DNA of 61,393 bases from Methylobacteriaceae bacterium (lineage in GTDB: Bacteria > Pseudomonadota > Alphaproteobacteria > Rhizobiales > Beijerinckiaceae). Below are positions 40,599-48,741 of this stretch, one piece after another; position 1 is the first letter of the stretch, and each line of letters begins with the position of its first letter. The notes beneath the pieces are model-generated. The model worked only from the letters and a program-made list of their open reading frames with translations, did no database searches and had not been told where the DNA came from. A program made the translations under genes and the position numbers. The stretch covers positions 1-61,393 of the forward strand of contig JACKJC010000007.1 of NCBI GenBank assembly GCA_020638195.1. Reading direction: 5' to 3'.

Positions 40599-41381
40599 TC
40601 ATCCGCGGCGAGGCCGCCATACGGGCTGGCCAGTCCAGGCGGACAACCCGCCGTCGACGGGCAGGCAGACGCCGTTGATGTAGGAGGCGTCGTCGGACGC
40701 CAGAAAGCAGATGGCGGCGGCGATCTCTTCCGGCGCGCCGGCCCGCGCGAGGGGAATGCGATCCTCGTATTGCTCCATGACCTTGGGCGCCGCGCGCATG
40801 CGCTCGGTCATCGGCGTCGCGGTCAGGCCCGGCGCGACCGCGTTGGCGCGCACGCCGTCGCGGCCGGCGTCGACGGCCATGGCGCGCGTGAGATTGACGA
40901 CCGCGGCCTTGGCGGCATTGTAGGCGGCATTGCCGCCATCGCCCGCGAGGCCAGAGATCGAGGCGACATTCACGATCGCGCCGCGCCTGGCGACGAGATG
41001 CGGCATGGCGGCGCGGCTCGCGATGAAGACGCTGTCGAGCGAGACGCCCATGACATGGCGCCAATCCTCATCGCTGAGATCCTGCACGCGCCCGCGCCGA
41101 CCCGCGCCAGCATTATTGACGAGGACGTCGATACAGCCGAAGCGGCTGGCCGCATCGGTCACGAATGCTTCGATATCCGTCTTTTCGCGGACATCGACGG
41201 TCGCCAGCAGCAGGCGCTCCGGATCAATGTCGAAATCGTGCGCACGCGCCGCGAGCGCCTCGCCGTCGATATCGCAGAGCGCCAGACGCGCGCCCTCAGC
41301 GGCAAAGCGACCTGCGGCGGCAAGGCCGATGCCGGAGGCCGCCGCCGTAATCACGACCGCCTTGTTTTCGAACCGTCCCAA
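40599..41381 (-). CDS. SDR-family oxidoreductase
   Basis: NAD(P)-dependent short-chain dehydrogenase of 260 residues, most like 3-oxoacyl reductases or glucose/sugar dehydrogenases. The nucleotide-binding TAAASGIG is at 12-19, LCDIDG suggests NAD preference by its Asp after strand 2, and VNNAGAG is at 88-94. The catalytic Ser/Tyr/Lys are at Ser141, Tyr154 and Lys158 (NVASISG, AAYNAAKAAV). The C-terminal FLASDDASYINGVCLPVDGG is a family hallmark. It starts at a TTG behind GGAGGGG. The acyl-CoA synthetase gene diverges across about 100 bases, which makes a fatty-acid or lipid-related substrate plausible but not proven. Confidence 0.93.
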   Translation of the reverse strand: MGRFENKAVVITAAASGIGLAAAGRFAAEGARLALCDIDGEALAARAHDFDIDPERLLLATVDVREKTDIEAFVTDAASRFGCIDVLVNNAGAGRRGRVQDLSDEDWRHVMGVSLDSVFIASRAAMPHLVARRGAIVNVASISGLAGDGGNAAYNAAKAAVVNLTRAMAVDAGRDGVRANAVAPGLTATPMTERMRAAPKVMEQYEDRIPLARAGAPEEIAAAICFLASDDASYINGVCLPVDGGLSAWTGQPVWRPRRG

Positions 41382-41481
41382 GTCCCCTCCCCCGCCGTTG
41401 ACGGCGCCGCTTCAGCCCTCCTATCGTCGCGTCAACAAAAGGGCCGCGCAAGATTGTCGGACGGTCCACAGGGAGAGAGAG

Positions 41482-43113
41482 ATGCAGGGATTGATGATGG
41501 ACATGCCGCTGCTGATCAGCGGCCTCATCAAATATGCCGCCAACCATCACGGCGAGGCGGAAGTCGTGGCGCGCGAGATCGAGGGCGATCTTCATCGCTA
41601 TACCTATGCCGACGCGCATCCGCGCATGCAGCGTATGGCGCTGGCGCTGAAGCGCCTCGGCATGCAGCAGGGCGACCGCGTCGGCACGCTCGCCTTCAAC
41701 ACGCATCGCCATTTCGAGATGTTCTACGCCGCGCCCGGCATGGGCTATGTGCTGCATACCGTCAATCCGCGCCTGTTCCCGGACCAGCTCGTCTATATCA
41801 TCAACCACGCCGAAGACCGGCTACTGTTCATCGACCGCGCGACGCTGCCGCTGGTCGAGGCGATCGCGCCGCGGCTGGAGACGGTCGAGGCCTTCGTCTT
41901 CATGTCGTCGCGCGAGCGCATGCCCGAGGTGAAGCTGCCGAAGCACGTCCATTGCTACGAGGAGCTGCTGGCGGCGGAGGATGCGACGGGATTCGAATGG
42001 CCGAGCTTCGACGAGAAGACGGCGTCGACGATCTGCTACACATCGGGCACGACCGGCAATCCGAAGGGCGTCGTCTATTCGCATCGCGCGGCGATCCTGC
42101 AGACCATGATCTGCTCGAGCTTCGAGTTCCTCCCCGGCCACAAGGAGGGCGTGCGGGAAGTCATGTTCCCGATGGCGCCGCTGTTCCACGGCAATGGCTG
42201 GAACATGCCCTTCACCGCGCCCTATACCGGCTCGAAACTCGTGCTGCCCGGCCGCAATTACGAACCCGAGAAACTGTACGAACTGATCGAGGGCGAAGGC
42301 GTGACGCTGTCTGCGGGCGTTCCGAGCTTCTGGCTGATCCTGCTCGACTGGCTGGCGCGCACGGGCAAGAAATTCTCGACGCTGCGCGCCACGCTCTCGT
42401 CGGGCTCGGCGCCGCCGCGTGCGATGGTCGACAAGCTCAAGCGCGAATATGGCGTCGACTACATCCAGGCCTGGGGCATGACGGAGGCTCTCGGCTGCAC
42501 CATGCCGTCGATGCGGCCGGGTTCCGATCAGCTTTCGGATCAGGAGAAGCTCGACCGGCGCATGGTGTCCGGCCGCGCCTGTTTCGGCACGGAGTTGCGC
42601 ATTGTCGACGACGAGGGCAAGCCGCTGCCACACGACGGCGTCGCCATCGGGCATCTTCGCGCGCGCGGGCCGTGGGTGGCGGGCGGCTACATGAAGCTGA
42701 ACGAGGGTCTCGACGCCGACGGTTGGCTGATCACCGGCGACATGGCGCTGATCGACGGCCAAGGCCACGTGTCGCTCACCGACCGCTCGAAGGACGTCAT
42801 CAAGTCCGGTGGCGAGTGGATTTCCTCGATCCAGCTCGAGGACGCCGCGCTCTCGCATCCGGACGTGCTGCAGGCCGCGGTCATCGCCGTCAGTCACGAC
42901 AAGTGGCAGGAGCGGCCGCTTCTGTTGGTGGTGCGTCGGCAGGGCTCGACCGTCGAGGGCCAGGCGATCCTCGACCACATGCGCCCGAAGCTCGCGAGCT
43001 GGTGGATGCCCGACGCAGTGGAATTCCTCGACGAATTCCCGATGACGGGCACCGGCAAGGTGCAGAAGATGGCATTGCGCTCGCGCTTCAAGGACTATCG
43101 CGTCGACGCCTGA
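41482..43113 (+). CDS. Fatty-acid acyl-CoA synthetase (AMP-binding)
   Basis: Adenylate-forming ligase of 543 residues that activates a medium- or long-chain acid with ATP and joins it to CoA at the cytoplasmic face. The AMP-binding motif ICYTSGTTGNPKG is at about 184-196, A5-like QAWGMTEALGC, A7-like ITGDMALIDGQGHVSLTDRSKDVIKSGGEW, and the C-terminal Lys in GTGKVQKMALR. The residues MFPMAPLFHGNGW belong to the AlkK-like medium/long-chain group. The ATG at 41482 is followed by a start typical of this group (MQGLMMDMPLLISGLIKYA) and has GGAGAGA. An SDR gene diverges from it; together they may process fatty or dicarboxylic acids. Confidence 0.93.
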   Translation: MQGLMMDMPLLISGLIKYAANHHGEAEVVAREIEGDLHRYTYADAHPRMQRMALALKRLGMQQGDRVGTLAFNTHRHFEMFYAAPGMGYVLHTVNPRLFPDQLVYIINHAEDRLLFIDRATLPLVEAIAPRLETVEAFVFMSSRERMPEVKLPKHVHCYEELLAAEDATGFEWPSFDEKTASTICYTSGTTGNPKGVVYSHRAAILQTMICSSFEFLPGHKEGVREVMFPMAPLFHGNGWNMPFTAPYTGSKLVLPGRNYEPEKLYELIEGEGVTLSAGVPSFWLILLDWLARTGKKFSTLRATLSSGSAPPRAMVDKLKREYGVDYIQAWGMTEALGCTMPSMRPGSDQLSDQEKLDRRMVSGRACFGTELRIVDDEGKPLPHDGVAIGHLRARGPWVAGGYMKLNEGLDADGWLITGDMALIDGQGHVSLTDRSKDVIKSGGEWISSIQLEDAALSHPDVLQAAVIAVSHDKWQERPLLLVVRRQGSTVEGQAILDHMRPKLASWWMPDAVEFLDEFPMTGTGKVQKMALRSRFKDYRVDA

Positions 43114-43132
43114 GGCGGCTTGTGCGCTATGG

Positions 43133-43156
43133 CACGGCGGCCTTGCCGCCGCCGTG
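43133..43156. terminator. Hairpin downstream of acyl-CoA synthetase gene
   Basis: Perfect 9-bp stem CACGGCGGC (43133-43141) and GCCGCCGTG (43148-43156) with a 6-base loop. No T-tract follows, so it is at best a weak terminator or RNA-stabilising hairpin. Confidence 0.35.
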
Positions 43157-43331
43157 AGACGAGGCGAAGTCGGCTACGGCGCGGTGTGGCAGGGGCGACA
43201 CGACCGGGGGAAACCCGGTTCGCTTTTCGCGCGGCGCGGTTGCCAGCATCATGTCCATTGGCCAGAATGCGGCCGGAATCGGGCTTTCCGCCGGGGCGGG
43301 GCCAGGTAACTGCAAAATCAGGGAAAGATCC

Positions 43332-43931
43332 ATGCGGCGTAAGATCATCGCATATGCCTGCGCGCTGTCCGGCCTTCTGGCCGCTGGCGTCGCTTCCGCG
43401 GCCCCGGGCGTCGAATACGACCCGCTGACCCATCAGCCGCTGATCCAGAGGCCCGGCGCGCTCGGCGCGGGCGGCCGTCCGCTCGCCACCGCCATTCCGC
43501 GCGAGACCGTCTATTTCAACGGAAAATATGCGCCGGGCACGATCGTGATCTCGACCGCCGAGCGCCGCCTCTATTTCGTGCTGCCCGGCGGGCAGGCGAT
43601 CAAGTACGGCGTCGGCGTCGGCCGCCCGGGCTTCGAATGGTCTGGCGTGAAGACCGTGGCCATGAAGAAGGAATGGCCGGACTGGACGCCGCCCGCGCAG
43701 ATGCTGCGCCGCCGTCCCGACTTGCCGCGCCACATGAAGGGCGGCATCGAGAATCCGCTCGGCGCGCGCGCCATGTATCTCGGCGGCACGCTCTACCGCA
43801 TCCACGGCTCGAACGAGCCGGAGACGATCGGCCAAGCGGTCTCCTCAGGCTGCATCCGCATGACCAACGACGACGTCGTGGACCTCTACAACCGCGTCAG
43901 CGTCGGCACGAAAGTCGTGGTGATGCGCTGA
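43332..43931 (+). CDS. L,D-transpeptidase (YkuD domain)
   Basis: Periplasmic peptidoglycan transpeptidase of 199 residues, forming 3-3 cross-links or attaching lipoprotein to the wall. The signal peptide covers about 1-23. The YkuD domain starts with PGTIVISTAERRLYFVLPGG and ends with the catalytic IHGSNEP (His158) and SSGCIRM (Cys174, with Ser172, Gly173 and Arg176), all intact. It is a compact catalytic form without a LysM. The ATG at 43332 follows AGGGAAAG. A strong terminator follows at 43972. It appears to be a single-gene unit. One of many such enzymes expected in Rhizobiales, where L,D-transpeptidation dominates. Confidence 0.95.
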   Translation: MRRKIIAYACALSGLLAAGVASAAPGVEYDPLTHQPLIQRPGALGAGGRPLATAIPRETVYFNGKYAPGTIVISTAERRLYFVLPGGQAIKYGVGVGRPGFEWSGVKTVAMKKEWPDWTPPAQMLRRRPDLPRHMKGGIENPLGARAMYLGGTLYRIHGSNEPETIGQAVSSGCIRMTNDDVVDLYNRVSVGTKVVVMR

Positions 43932-43971
43932 GCGGGCGACGCGCCGCAGATCTCAGGGCTCGCTCAGCACG

Positions 43972-43998
43972 AACCGCCCCTCACGGGGCGGTTTTTTT
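43972..43998 (+). terminator. Rho-independent terminator of the L,D-transpeptidase gene
   Basis: AACCGCCCC (43972-43980) pairs with GGGGCGGTT (43985-43993) across TCAC, followed by a run of T. A strong textbook terminator, 41 bases after the stop codon. Confidence 0.95.
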
Positions 43999-44007
43999 CG
44001 TCTCGCA

Positions 44008-44193
44008 TCAGCCGAACGAGTCGAGCGCGTGAGCGAGCTCGCGCAGGCGTGCGATGGCGTCGTCGATCTGCGCCCTGACGGGCGCGCGAATATCCCCGCC
44101 CAGCTGGATGTAGAAGCTGACCATCAGACCGAAAATCACGGCGACGACGCGCGTCAGCACCACGAAGAATGCCCGAAAAATCCTCGCCAGCAT
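44008..44193 (-). CDS. Small single-helix membrane protein
   Basis: A 61-residue protein with one membrane helix (about 5-27, IFRAFFVVLTRVVAVIFGLMVSF) and an amphipathic C-terminal helix with APVRAQIDDAIARLRELAHAL. I do not recognise the family. The ATG at 44193 lies 5 bases downstream of the stop of the PilZ gene, suggesting one transcript. Longer upstream readings overlap the PilZ gene in another frame and were not used. The closeness to a c-di-GMP binding protein is suggestive of a membrane partner, but this is inference only. Confidence 0.6.
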   Translation of the reverse strand: MLARIFRAFFVVLTRVVAVIFGLMVSFYIQLGGDIRAPVRAQIDDAIARLRELAHALDSFG

Positions 44194-44198
44194 GATCG

Positions 44199-44558
44199 TC
44201 AGGGCTCGCTGAGCTCGGCGACCCGCGCCTTCAGAACGTCCCGCTCGCCCTCCAGCTGGCGTATCCTTCGGGTCGCCTGCAGCGAGACGAAGGGGGACGC
44301 GCTCATGGTCGAAAAGCTGACGCCGGTCGAAAGACGTGTGCGCCACTTGATTTCGGCCATTCGGCTTTCGCCGCCCTTGTTGACAACGAGCTCGAACGCG
44401 GTCGGGATCATCGCCGGCTGCGCGAAGACGAGCCGAGCGCCACTTTCCGACATATTTTTAATCAGGCAATCGTAGATGCTTTGACGTCTGTTGAAGACGA
44501 CCTGGGCGCCAAGATAAGTGCGCTGCCTCTTCTCGGCGCGACGTTCTGATATCGACAC
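44199..44558 (-). CDS. PilZ-domain protein (c-di-GMP receptor)
   Basis: Cytosolic PilZ domain protein of 119 residues. The c-di-GMP-binding Arg motif RAEKR (7-11; RxxxR) and the second motif NMSESG (35-40; N/DxSxxG) are both complete, so ligand binding is likely. After the PilZ barrel (about 8-88), a C-terminal helix ATRRIRQLEGERDVLKARVAEL (96-117) has a heptad pattern and could form a coiled coil. It starts at a GTG behind AAGGGA. The small membrane protein gene follows 5 bases after the stop. The target of the receptor is unknown; motility, surface polysaccharide or attachment are typical outputs. Confidence 0.92.
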   Translation of the reverse strand: MSISERRAEKRQRTYLGAQVVFNRRQSIYDCLIKNMSESGARLVFAQPAMIPTAFELVVNKGGESRMAEIKWRTRLSTGVSFSTMSASPFVSLQATRRIRQLEGERDVLKARVAELSEP

Positions 44559-44812
44559 GAACGCAATCCCTTAATGAAACGTTTACCGATCACTATTTGG
44601 GGATTGCAAGAGATGGGCCGCGACTTCAGCGTACTGCCTGATTTCGCTCCGATTTCGGCTCTCGATCGAAATTTGCGCAGCGCGTCAGCGGCTTGACCGG
44701 CGCCATTCGCCGTCTCGCATCTTCGTGCAAAGCCCCGCTGCCCGGTGGAGCCGGCGCAGGGCGGATCAAAACGCAACAGCGCGGGCGGGCGAAAACCCGC
44801 CCCTCGCATCGT

Positions 44813-45166
44813 TCAGCGCGTCAGGCCCTTTTCCGCCAGCGCGGCGACGTAGCGGCCCCAGATCGCCTCATGGTCGCGGCCGAGTTCGGCCAGATATTTC
44901 CAGGAATAGATGCCGGTATTGTGCCCGTCGTCGAAATCGAGGCGGATAGCGTAATTGCCGACCGGCGCGATCTCCTTGATGCGCACGTTCTTCTTGCCGC
45001 CGATCGTCTTGCGTTCGGAGGGGCTGTGGCCCTGCACTTCCGCGCTCGGGCTCTCGACCCGCAGAAACTCGGCCGAATAATCGTAGTTCGAGGCGTCGTC
45101 GAACTGGATTGTCAGGCGCGTCCCATTGTCGTGCAACCGGATTTCGCTCGGCCAAGGTTCGCCCAT
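44813..45166 (-). CDS. DUF971-domain protein
   Basis: Small protein of 117 residues of the DUF971 family, which also forms the N-terminus of gamma-butyrobetaine hydroxylase and is linked to Fe-S carrier ApbC/HCF101-type proteins. The segment EIRLHDNGTRLTIQFDDASNYDYSAEFLRVESPSAE and GNYAIRLDFDDGHNTGIYSWKYLAELG are typical. The H-N-x-GIYSW motif is the hallmark. No catalytic residues are known. The ATG at 45166 (MGEPWPSEI) is favoured because GGGAGAGG lies 7 bases upstream, unlike the ATG at 45172. Its start is 94 bases from the divergent moaA gene; an Fe-S or molybdopterin link would be inference. Confidence 0.9.
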   Translation of the reverse strand: MGEPWPSEIRLHDNGTRLTIQFDDASNYDYSAEFLRVESPSAEVQGHSPSERKTIGGKKNVRIKEIAPVGNYAIRLDFDDGHNTGIYSWKYLAELGRDHEAIWGRYVAALAEKGLTR

Positions 45167-45259
45167 CTGCATCCTCTCCCCGTCATTCTCGGCCCAAAGG
45201 CCGCTTTTCCCTGTTCCGGATCGCTATATATTCCGTTTCCACAAGCTTATAAGGCCCCC

Positions 45260-46291
45260 ATGAACGTCCCCGCTACCCCGACGATCAAACCGACGCCTGC
45301 CCTGGTGGATCCCTTCGGCCGGGCAATCACCTATGTCCGGGTTTCGGTGACGGACCGCTGCGACTTCCGTTGCGTCTACTGCATGTCCGAAGAGATGCAG
45401 TTCCTGCCCAAGCGCGACCTGCTGACGCTGGAGGAGCTTGACCGGCTGTGCTCGGCCTTCGTCGCGCGCGGCACGCGCAAGTTGCGCATCACCGGCGGCG
45501 AGCCACTGGTCCGACGCGACATCATGACCCTGTTCCGTCGCCTGTCCCGCCATCTGGATTCGGGCGCGCTGAAGGAACTGACCCTGACCACCAACGGCTC
45601 GCTGCTGTCGAAATATGCGGGCGAACTCGCCGATTGCGGGGTCGAGCGGATCAATGTCTCGATCGACACGCTCGATCCCGCGAAGTTCCGCGAGATCACG
45701 CGGCGCGGCGACCTGAATGTCGTGCTTGCGGGGCTCGACGCCGCCCAGAAAGCCGGACTTTCGATCAAGCTCAACGCCGTCGCGCTCAAGGGCGTGAACG
45801 ACAGGGAAGTGTTCGATCTCGTGAAATTCGCGCATGGGCGCGGGATGGACATGACCTTCATCGAAGTCATGCCGCTCGGGGAGGTCGAGGGCGAGCGCTT
45901 CGACCAATACTGGCCGCTGAGCGAGGTGCGAGAGAAACTCTCGGAACAGTTCACGCTCGAAGCCAGCGACTATTCGACCGGCGGCCCCGCCCGCTATTAC
46001 ACGGCCGCCGAAACCGGCGGGCGGATCGGCTTCATCACGCCGTTGACGCATAATTTCTGCGAGAGCTGCAACCGGGTGCGGGTGACCTGCACCGGCACGC
46101 TCTACATGTGCCTCGGCCAGGAGGACGCCGCCGACCTGCGCGAGCCGCTGCGCGCCGCGCCGACAGACGAGAAGCTGCACGAGGCGATCGAGGCGGCGAT
46201 CCGGCGCAAGCCCAAGGGCCATGATTTCATCATCGACCGCGATACGCACCGCCCGGCGGTCGCCCGGCACATGAGCGTGACCGGCGGCTAA
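45260..46291 (+). CDS. moaA: GTP 3',8-cyclase (molybdenum cofactor synthesis)
   Basis: Radical-SAM enzyme of 343 residues that rearranges GTP into 3',8-cyclo-7,8-dihydro-GTP, the first step of molybdopterin synthesis. The SAM-binding cluster motif C34-DFR-C38-VY-C41 is complete, and the second cluster is formed by CESCNRVRVTCTG, where three Cys are seen. GGEPLVRRD is the SAM-binding Gly motif, and the C-terminal Gly-Gly (TGG) needed for activity is present. MoaC, MoaB/Mog or MoaD/MoaE genes are not nearby. The ATG at 45260 has an AAGGCC site 5 bases upstream. The TRAP transporter genes follow 122 bases downstream. Confidence 0.97.
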   Translation: MNVPATPTIKPTPALVDPFGRAITYVRVSVTDRCDFRCVYCMSEEMQFLPKRDLLTLEELDRLCSAFVARGTRKLRITGGEPLVRRDIMTLFRRLSRHLDSGALKELTLTTNGSLLSKYAGELADCGVERINVSIDTLDPAKFREITRRGDLNVVLAGLDAAQKAGLSIKLNAVALKGVNDREVFDLVKFAHGRGMDMTFIEVMPLGEVEGERFDQYWPLSEVREKLSEQFTLEASDYSTGGPARYYTAAETGGRIGFITPLTHNFCESCNRVRVTCTGTLYMCLGQEDAADLREPLRAAPTDEKLHEAIEAAIRRKPKGHDFIIDRDTHRPAVARHMSVTGG

Positions 46292-46413
46292 ATCTCTGGA
46301 CGGCGGGTTCCGCCGACTGGCGGCCCGCGCCCGCCAATGGTAATCATCCCCGACATGCCAGCTGCGCGCCAGAAGACGCGCTCGCGCGCGCGCAGCCGGC
46401 GAAGGGGAGGAAC

Positions 46414-46971
46414 ATGAACTTTCTGCTGGCCATCAGCCGCGGCATCGACGCGGCCCAGGACCAGTTCGGCAAGGCGCTGCGCTGGCTCATCCTGATTTCC
46501 GTTCTCGTCTCCTCGATCAATGCGATGGTCCGCTTCGCGATCAGCCGCAGTTCGAACGCGTGGCTCGAGCTGCAATGGTATCTGTTCAGCGCCGTCTTCC
46601 TCCTCGGCGCCGGCTATACGCTGCTGAAGAACGAGCACATCAAGATCGACATCGTGAATTCGCACCTACCCAAGCGCGTGCGCGACTGGATCGAGCTTTT
46701 CGGGCACGTCTTCTTCCTTCTGCCCTTCTGCCTTGTGATGATCCTCACCAGCCTCAATTATTTCTGGCGCTCCTACGCCGGTGGCGAAATGTCCGCGAAC
46801 GCGGGCGGCCTGATCATGTGGCCGGCCAAGCTGATGATCCCCGTCGGCTTCGCGATCCTGCTTCTCCAGGGCGTCTCGGAATTCATCAAGCGCATCGCGG
46901 TGATGCGCAACATGATTCCCGACCCGCACGCCTCGAGCGCCGCCCATGGCGCTCACGGCATGGAAGCCTGA
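46414..46971 (+). CDS. TRAP transporter small permease (DctQ-like)
   Basis: Four-helix small membrane subunit of 185 residues for a tripartite ATP-independent periplasmic transporter. TM segments near 23-41, 55-72, 94-112 and 133-155. The conserved NAWLELQWYLFSAVFLLGAGYTLLKNEHIKIDI segment covers TM2 and is typical of the mannitol/chloroaromatic-type DctQ. The ATG follows an AAGGGGAGG ribosome site. It is upstream of the large permease by 16 bases, so both are co-expressed. The usual substrate-binding subunit is not in the same direction: it lies beyond the large permease on the opposite strand. The ligand is probably a carboxylate or amide-like acid. Confidence 0.93.
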   Translation: MNFLLAISRGIDAAQDQFGKALRWLILISVLVSSINAMVRFAISRSSNAWLELQWYLFSAVFLLGAGYTLLKNEHIKIDIVNSHLPKRVRDWIELFGHVFFLLPFCLVMILTSLNYFWRSYAGGEMSANAGGLIMWPAKLMIPVGFAILLLQGVSEFIKRIAVMRNMIPDPHASSAAHGAHGMEA

Positions 46972-46987
46972 GAGAGGCGCGCGAAAA

Positions 46988-48661
46988 ATGGCTCAGTTCA
47001 TCGCGCAGAACATGGCGCCTCTCATGTTCGCCTCGCTGGTGGTCGTGCTGCTGCTCGGCTATCCCGTCGCATTCTCGCTCGCTGCGGTCGGCCTCTTCTA
47101 TTTCGTGATCGGCGTCGAGCTCGCGCCGCTGTCGAACGGTTCGATCAGCCTGAGCTGGACGCTGCTCGACGCCATGCCCGAACGCATATTCGGCGTCATG
47201 AGCAACGATACGCTGCTCGCTATTCCATTCTTTACATTCATGGGCCTGATCCTCGAACGATCGGGCATGGCGGAAGACCTGCTCGACACGATCGGCCAGC
47301 TGTTCGGCCCGATCCGCGGCGGCCTCGCCTATGCCGTGATCTTCGTCGGCGCCCTTCTCGCGGCGACGACCGGCGTGGTCGCGGCCTCCGTGATTTCGAT
47401 GGGCCTGATCTCGCTGCCGATCATGCTGCGCTACGGCTACGATCGCAGGCTCGCGACCGGCGTCATCGCGGCGTCGGGCACGCTCGCCCAGATCATTCCG
47501 CCTTCGCTCGTCCTGATCGTCATGGCCGACCAGCTCGGCCGCTCGGTCGGCGACATGTACAAGGGCGCGATGATCCCGGGCCTGGTTCTGTCGGCCATGT
47601 ATGCGGGCTGGGTTTTCCTGGTTACGATCTTCAAGCCCTCCGCCGCTCCTGCGCTGCCGAAGGAAGCGCGCACGCTCGGGTCGGGCGTCGGCTCGCTGCT
47701 GCTGGTCGTCGCCTTCTTTGCCGGCGTGTTCTATGTGGCGTCGCTGTGGCTCGCACGGATCCACCCGGACATGGATGGCGAGAACAAGGCGGTCTGGGCC
47801 GGCGCGATCGCGATCCTGTCCTCCTACGTCCTCGCGCTAATCAACGAGAAGCTGAAGCTCGGGATGCTGTCGCGGCTCGCCTCGCAGGTCGTCATCGTGC
47901 TCGTGCCGCCGCTCGCGCTGATCTTCCTCGTGCTCGGCACGATCTTCGTCGGCATCGCGACGCCAACGGAAGGCGGCGCGATGGGCGCGCTCGGCGCGCT
48001 CATCCTGGCCTTGTCGAAGCGTCGCCTCTCGCTCGACCTGCTCAAGCAGGCGATGGACACGACGGCGAAACTCTCGTCCTTCGTCGTCTTCATCCTGCTC
48101 GGCGCGCGCGTGTTCTCGCTGACCTTCTACGGCGTGAACGGGCACACCTGGGTCGAGCATCTCCTGACGTCGCTGCCTGGCGGCCAGGTCGGCTTCCTGA
48201 TCTTCGTCAATCTGCTCGTCTTCGTGCTCGCCTTCTTCCTCGACTTCTTCGAGCTCGCCTTCATCATCATCCCGCTGCTGGGGCCCGCCGCCGAGAAGCT
48301 CGGCATCGACCTCATCTGGTTCGGCGTGATGCTGGGCGTGAACATGCAGACAAGCTTCATGCACCCGCCATTCGGCTTCGCGCTATTCTACCTGCGCTCC
48401 GTGGCGGCGAAAGAGCCCTATGTCGATCGCGTCACCGGCAAGACGATGGAGCCGATCTCGACGTGGCAGATCTACATGGGGGCCGTGCCCTATGTGGTGA
48501 TCCAGGTGATCATGATCGGCCTCGTGATTCTGATCCCCGCGATGGTGATGATCTACAAATCGAGCGGCGTGCAGCTCAACCAGAAGCAGATCGACCAGCA
48601 GTTCCAGCAGCTCGCGCCGCCGCCCGGCGCATCAGACGAGCCGCCGCCGCTGAAGTTCTGA
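46988..48661 (+). CDS. TRAP transporter large permease (DctM-like)
   Basis: Large membrane subunit of 557 residues that carries sodium-driven uptake. The usual DctM has about 425 residues with 12 helices; this one carries extra helices and a longer loop around residues 220-330, as in the mannitol/chloroaromatic TRAP group. GTLAQIIPPSLVLIVMADQLGRSVGDMY and GTIFVGIATPTEGGAMGALGA are signature segments, and VNMQTSFMHPPFGFALFYLRSVA is the C-terminal hallmark. The tail is Gln/Pro-rich and cytoplasmic. The ATG at 46988 is 16 bases after dctQ. A terminator shared with the converging dctP gene follows. Confidence 0.95.
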   Translation: MAQFIAQNMAPLMFASLVVVLLLGYPVAFSLAAVGLFYFVIGVELAPLSNGSISLSWTLLDAMPERIFGVMSNDTLLAIPFFTFMGLILERSGMAEDLLDTIGQLFGPIRGGLAYAVIFVGALLAATTGVVAASVISMGLISLPIMLRYGYDRRLATGVIAASGTLAQIIPPSLVLIVMADQLGRSVGDMYKGAMIPGLVLSAMYAGWVFLVTIFKPSAAPALPKEARTLGSGVGSLLLVVAFFAGVFYVASLWLARIHPDMDGENKAVWAGAIAILSSYVLALINEKLKLGMLSRLASQVVIVLVPPLALIFLVLGTIFVGIATPTEGGAMGALGALILALSKRRLSLDLLKQAMDTTAKLSSFVVFILLGARVFSLTFYGVNGHTWVEHLLTSLPGGQVGFLIFVNLLVFVLAFFLDFFELAFIIIPLLGPAAEKLGIDLIWFGVMLGVNMQTSFMHPPFGFALFYLRSVAAKEPYVDRVTGKTMEPISTWQIYMGAVPYVVIQVIMIGLVILIPAMVMIYKSSGVQLNQKQIDQQFQQLAPPPGASDEPPPLKF

Positions 48662-48690
48662 CAGGAGCGCAGAAACGAGACGCAAAAAGA

Positions 48691-48725
48691 AGGGCCCGGA
48701 CTTTCGTCCGGGCCCTCGCTTTTTC
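48691..48725. terminator. Bidirectional terminator between TRAP permease and binding-protein genes
   Basis: AGGGCCCGGA (48691-48700) pairs with TCCGGGCCCT (48707-48716) across CTTTCG, followed by CGCTTTTTCG on the plus strand and CTTTTTGCG on the minus strand. It ends both converging genes. Confidence 0.88.
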
Positions 48726-48741
48726 GAGACTGGCGCGACGC

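Noticed and set aside
44783..44802. GGGCGGG/CCCGCCC hairpin after the DUF971 gene as a terminator
   Set aside because: There is no T-tract on either strand, so the hairpin alone is not enough to call it.
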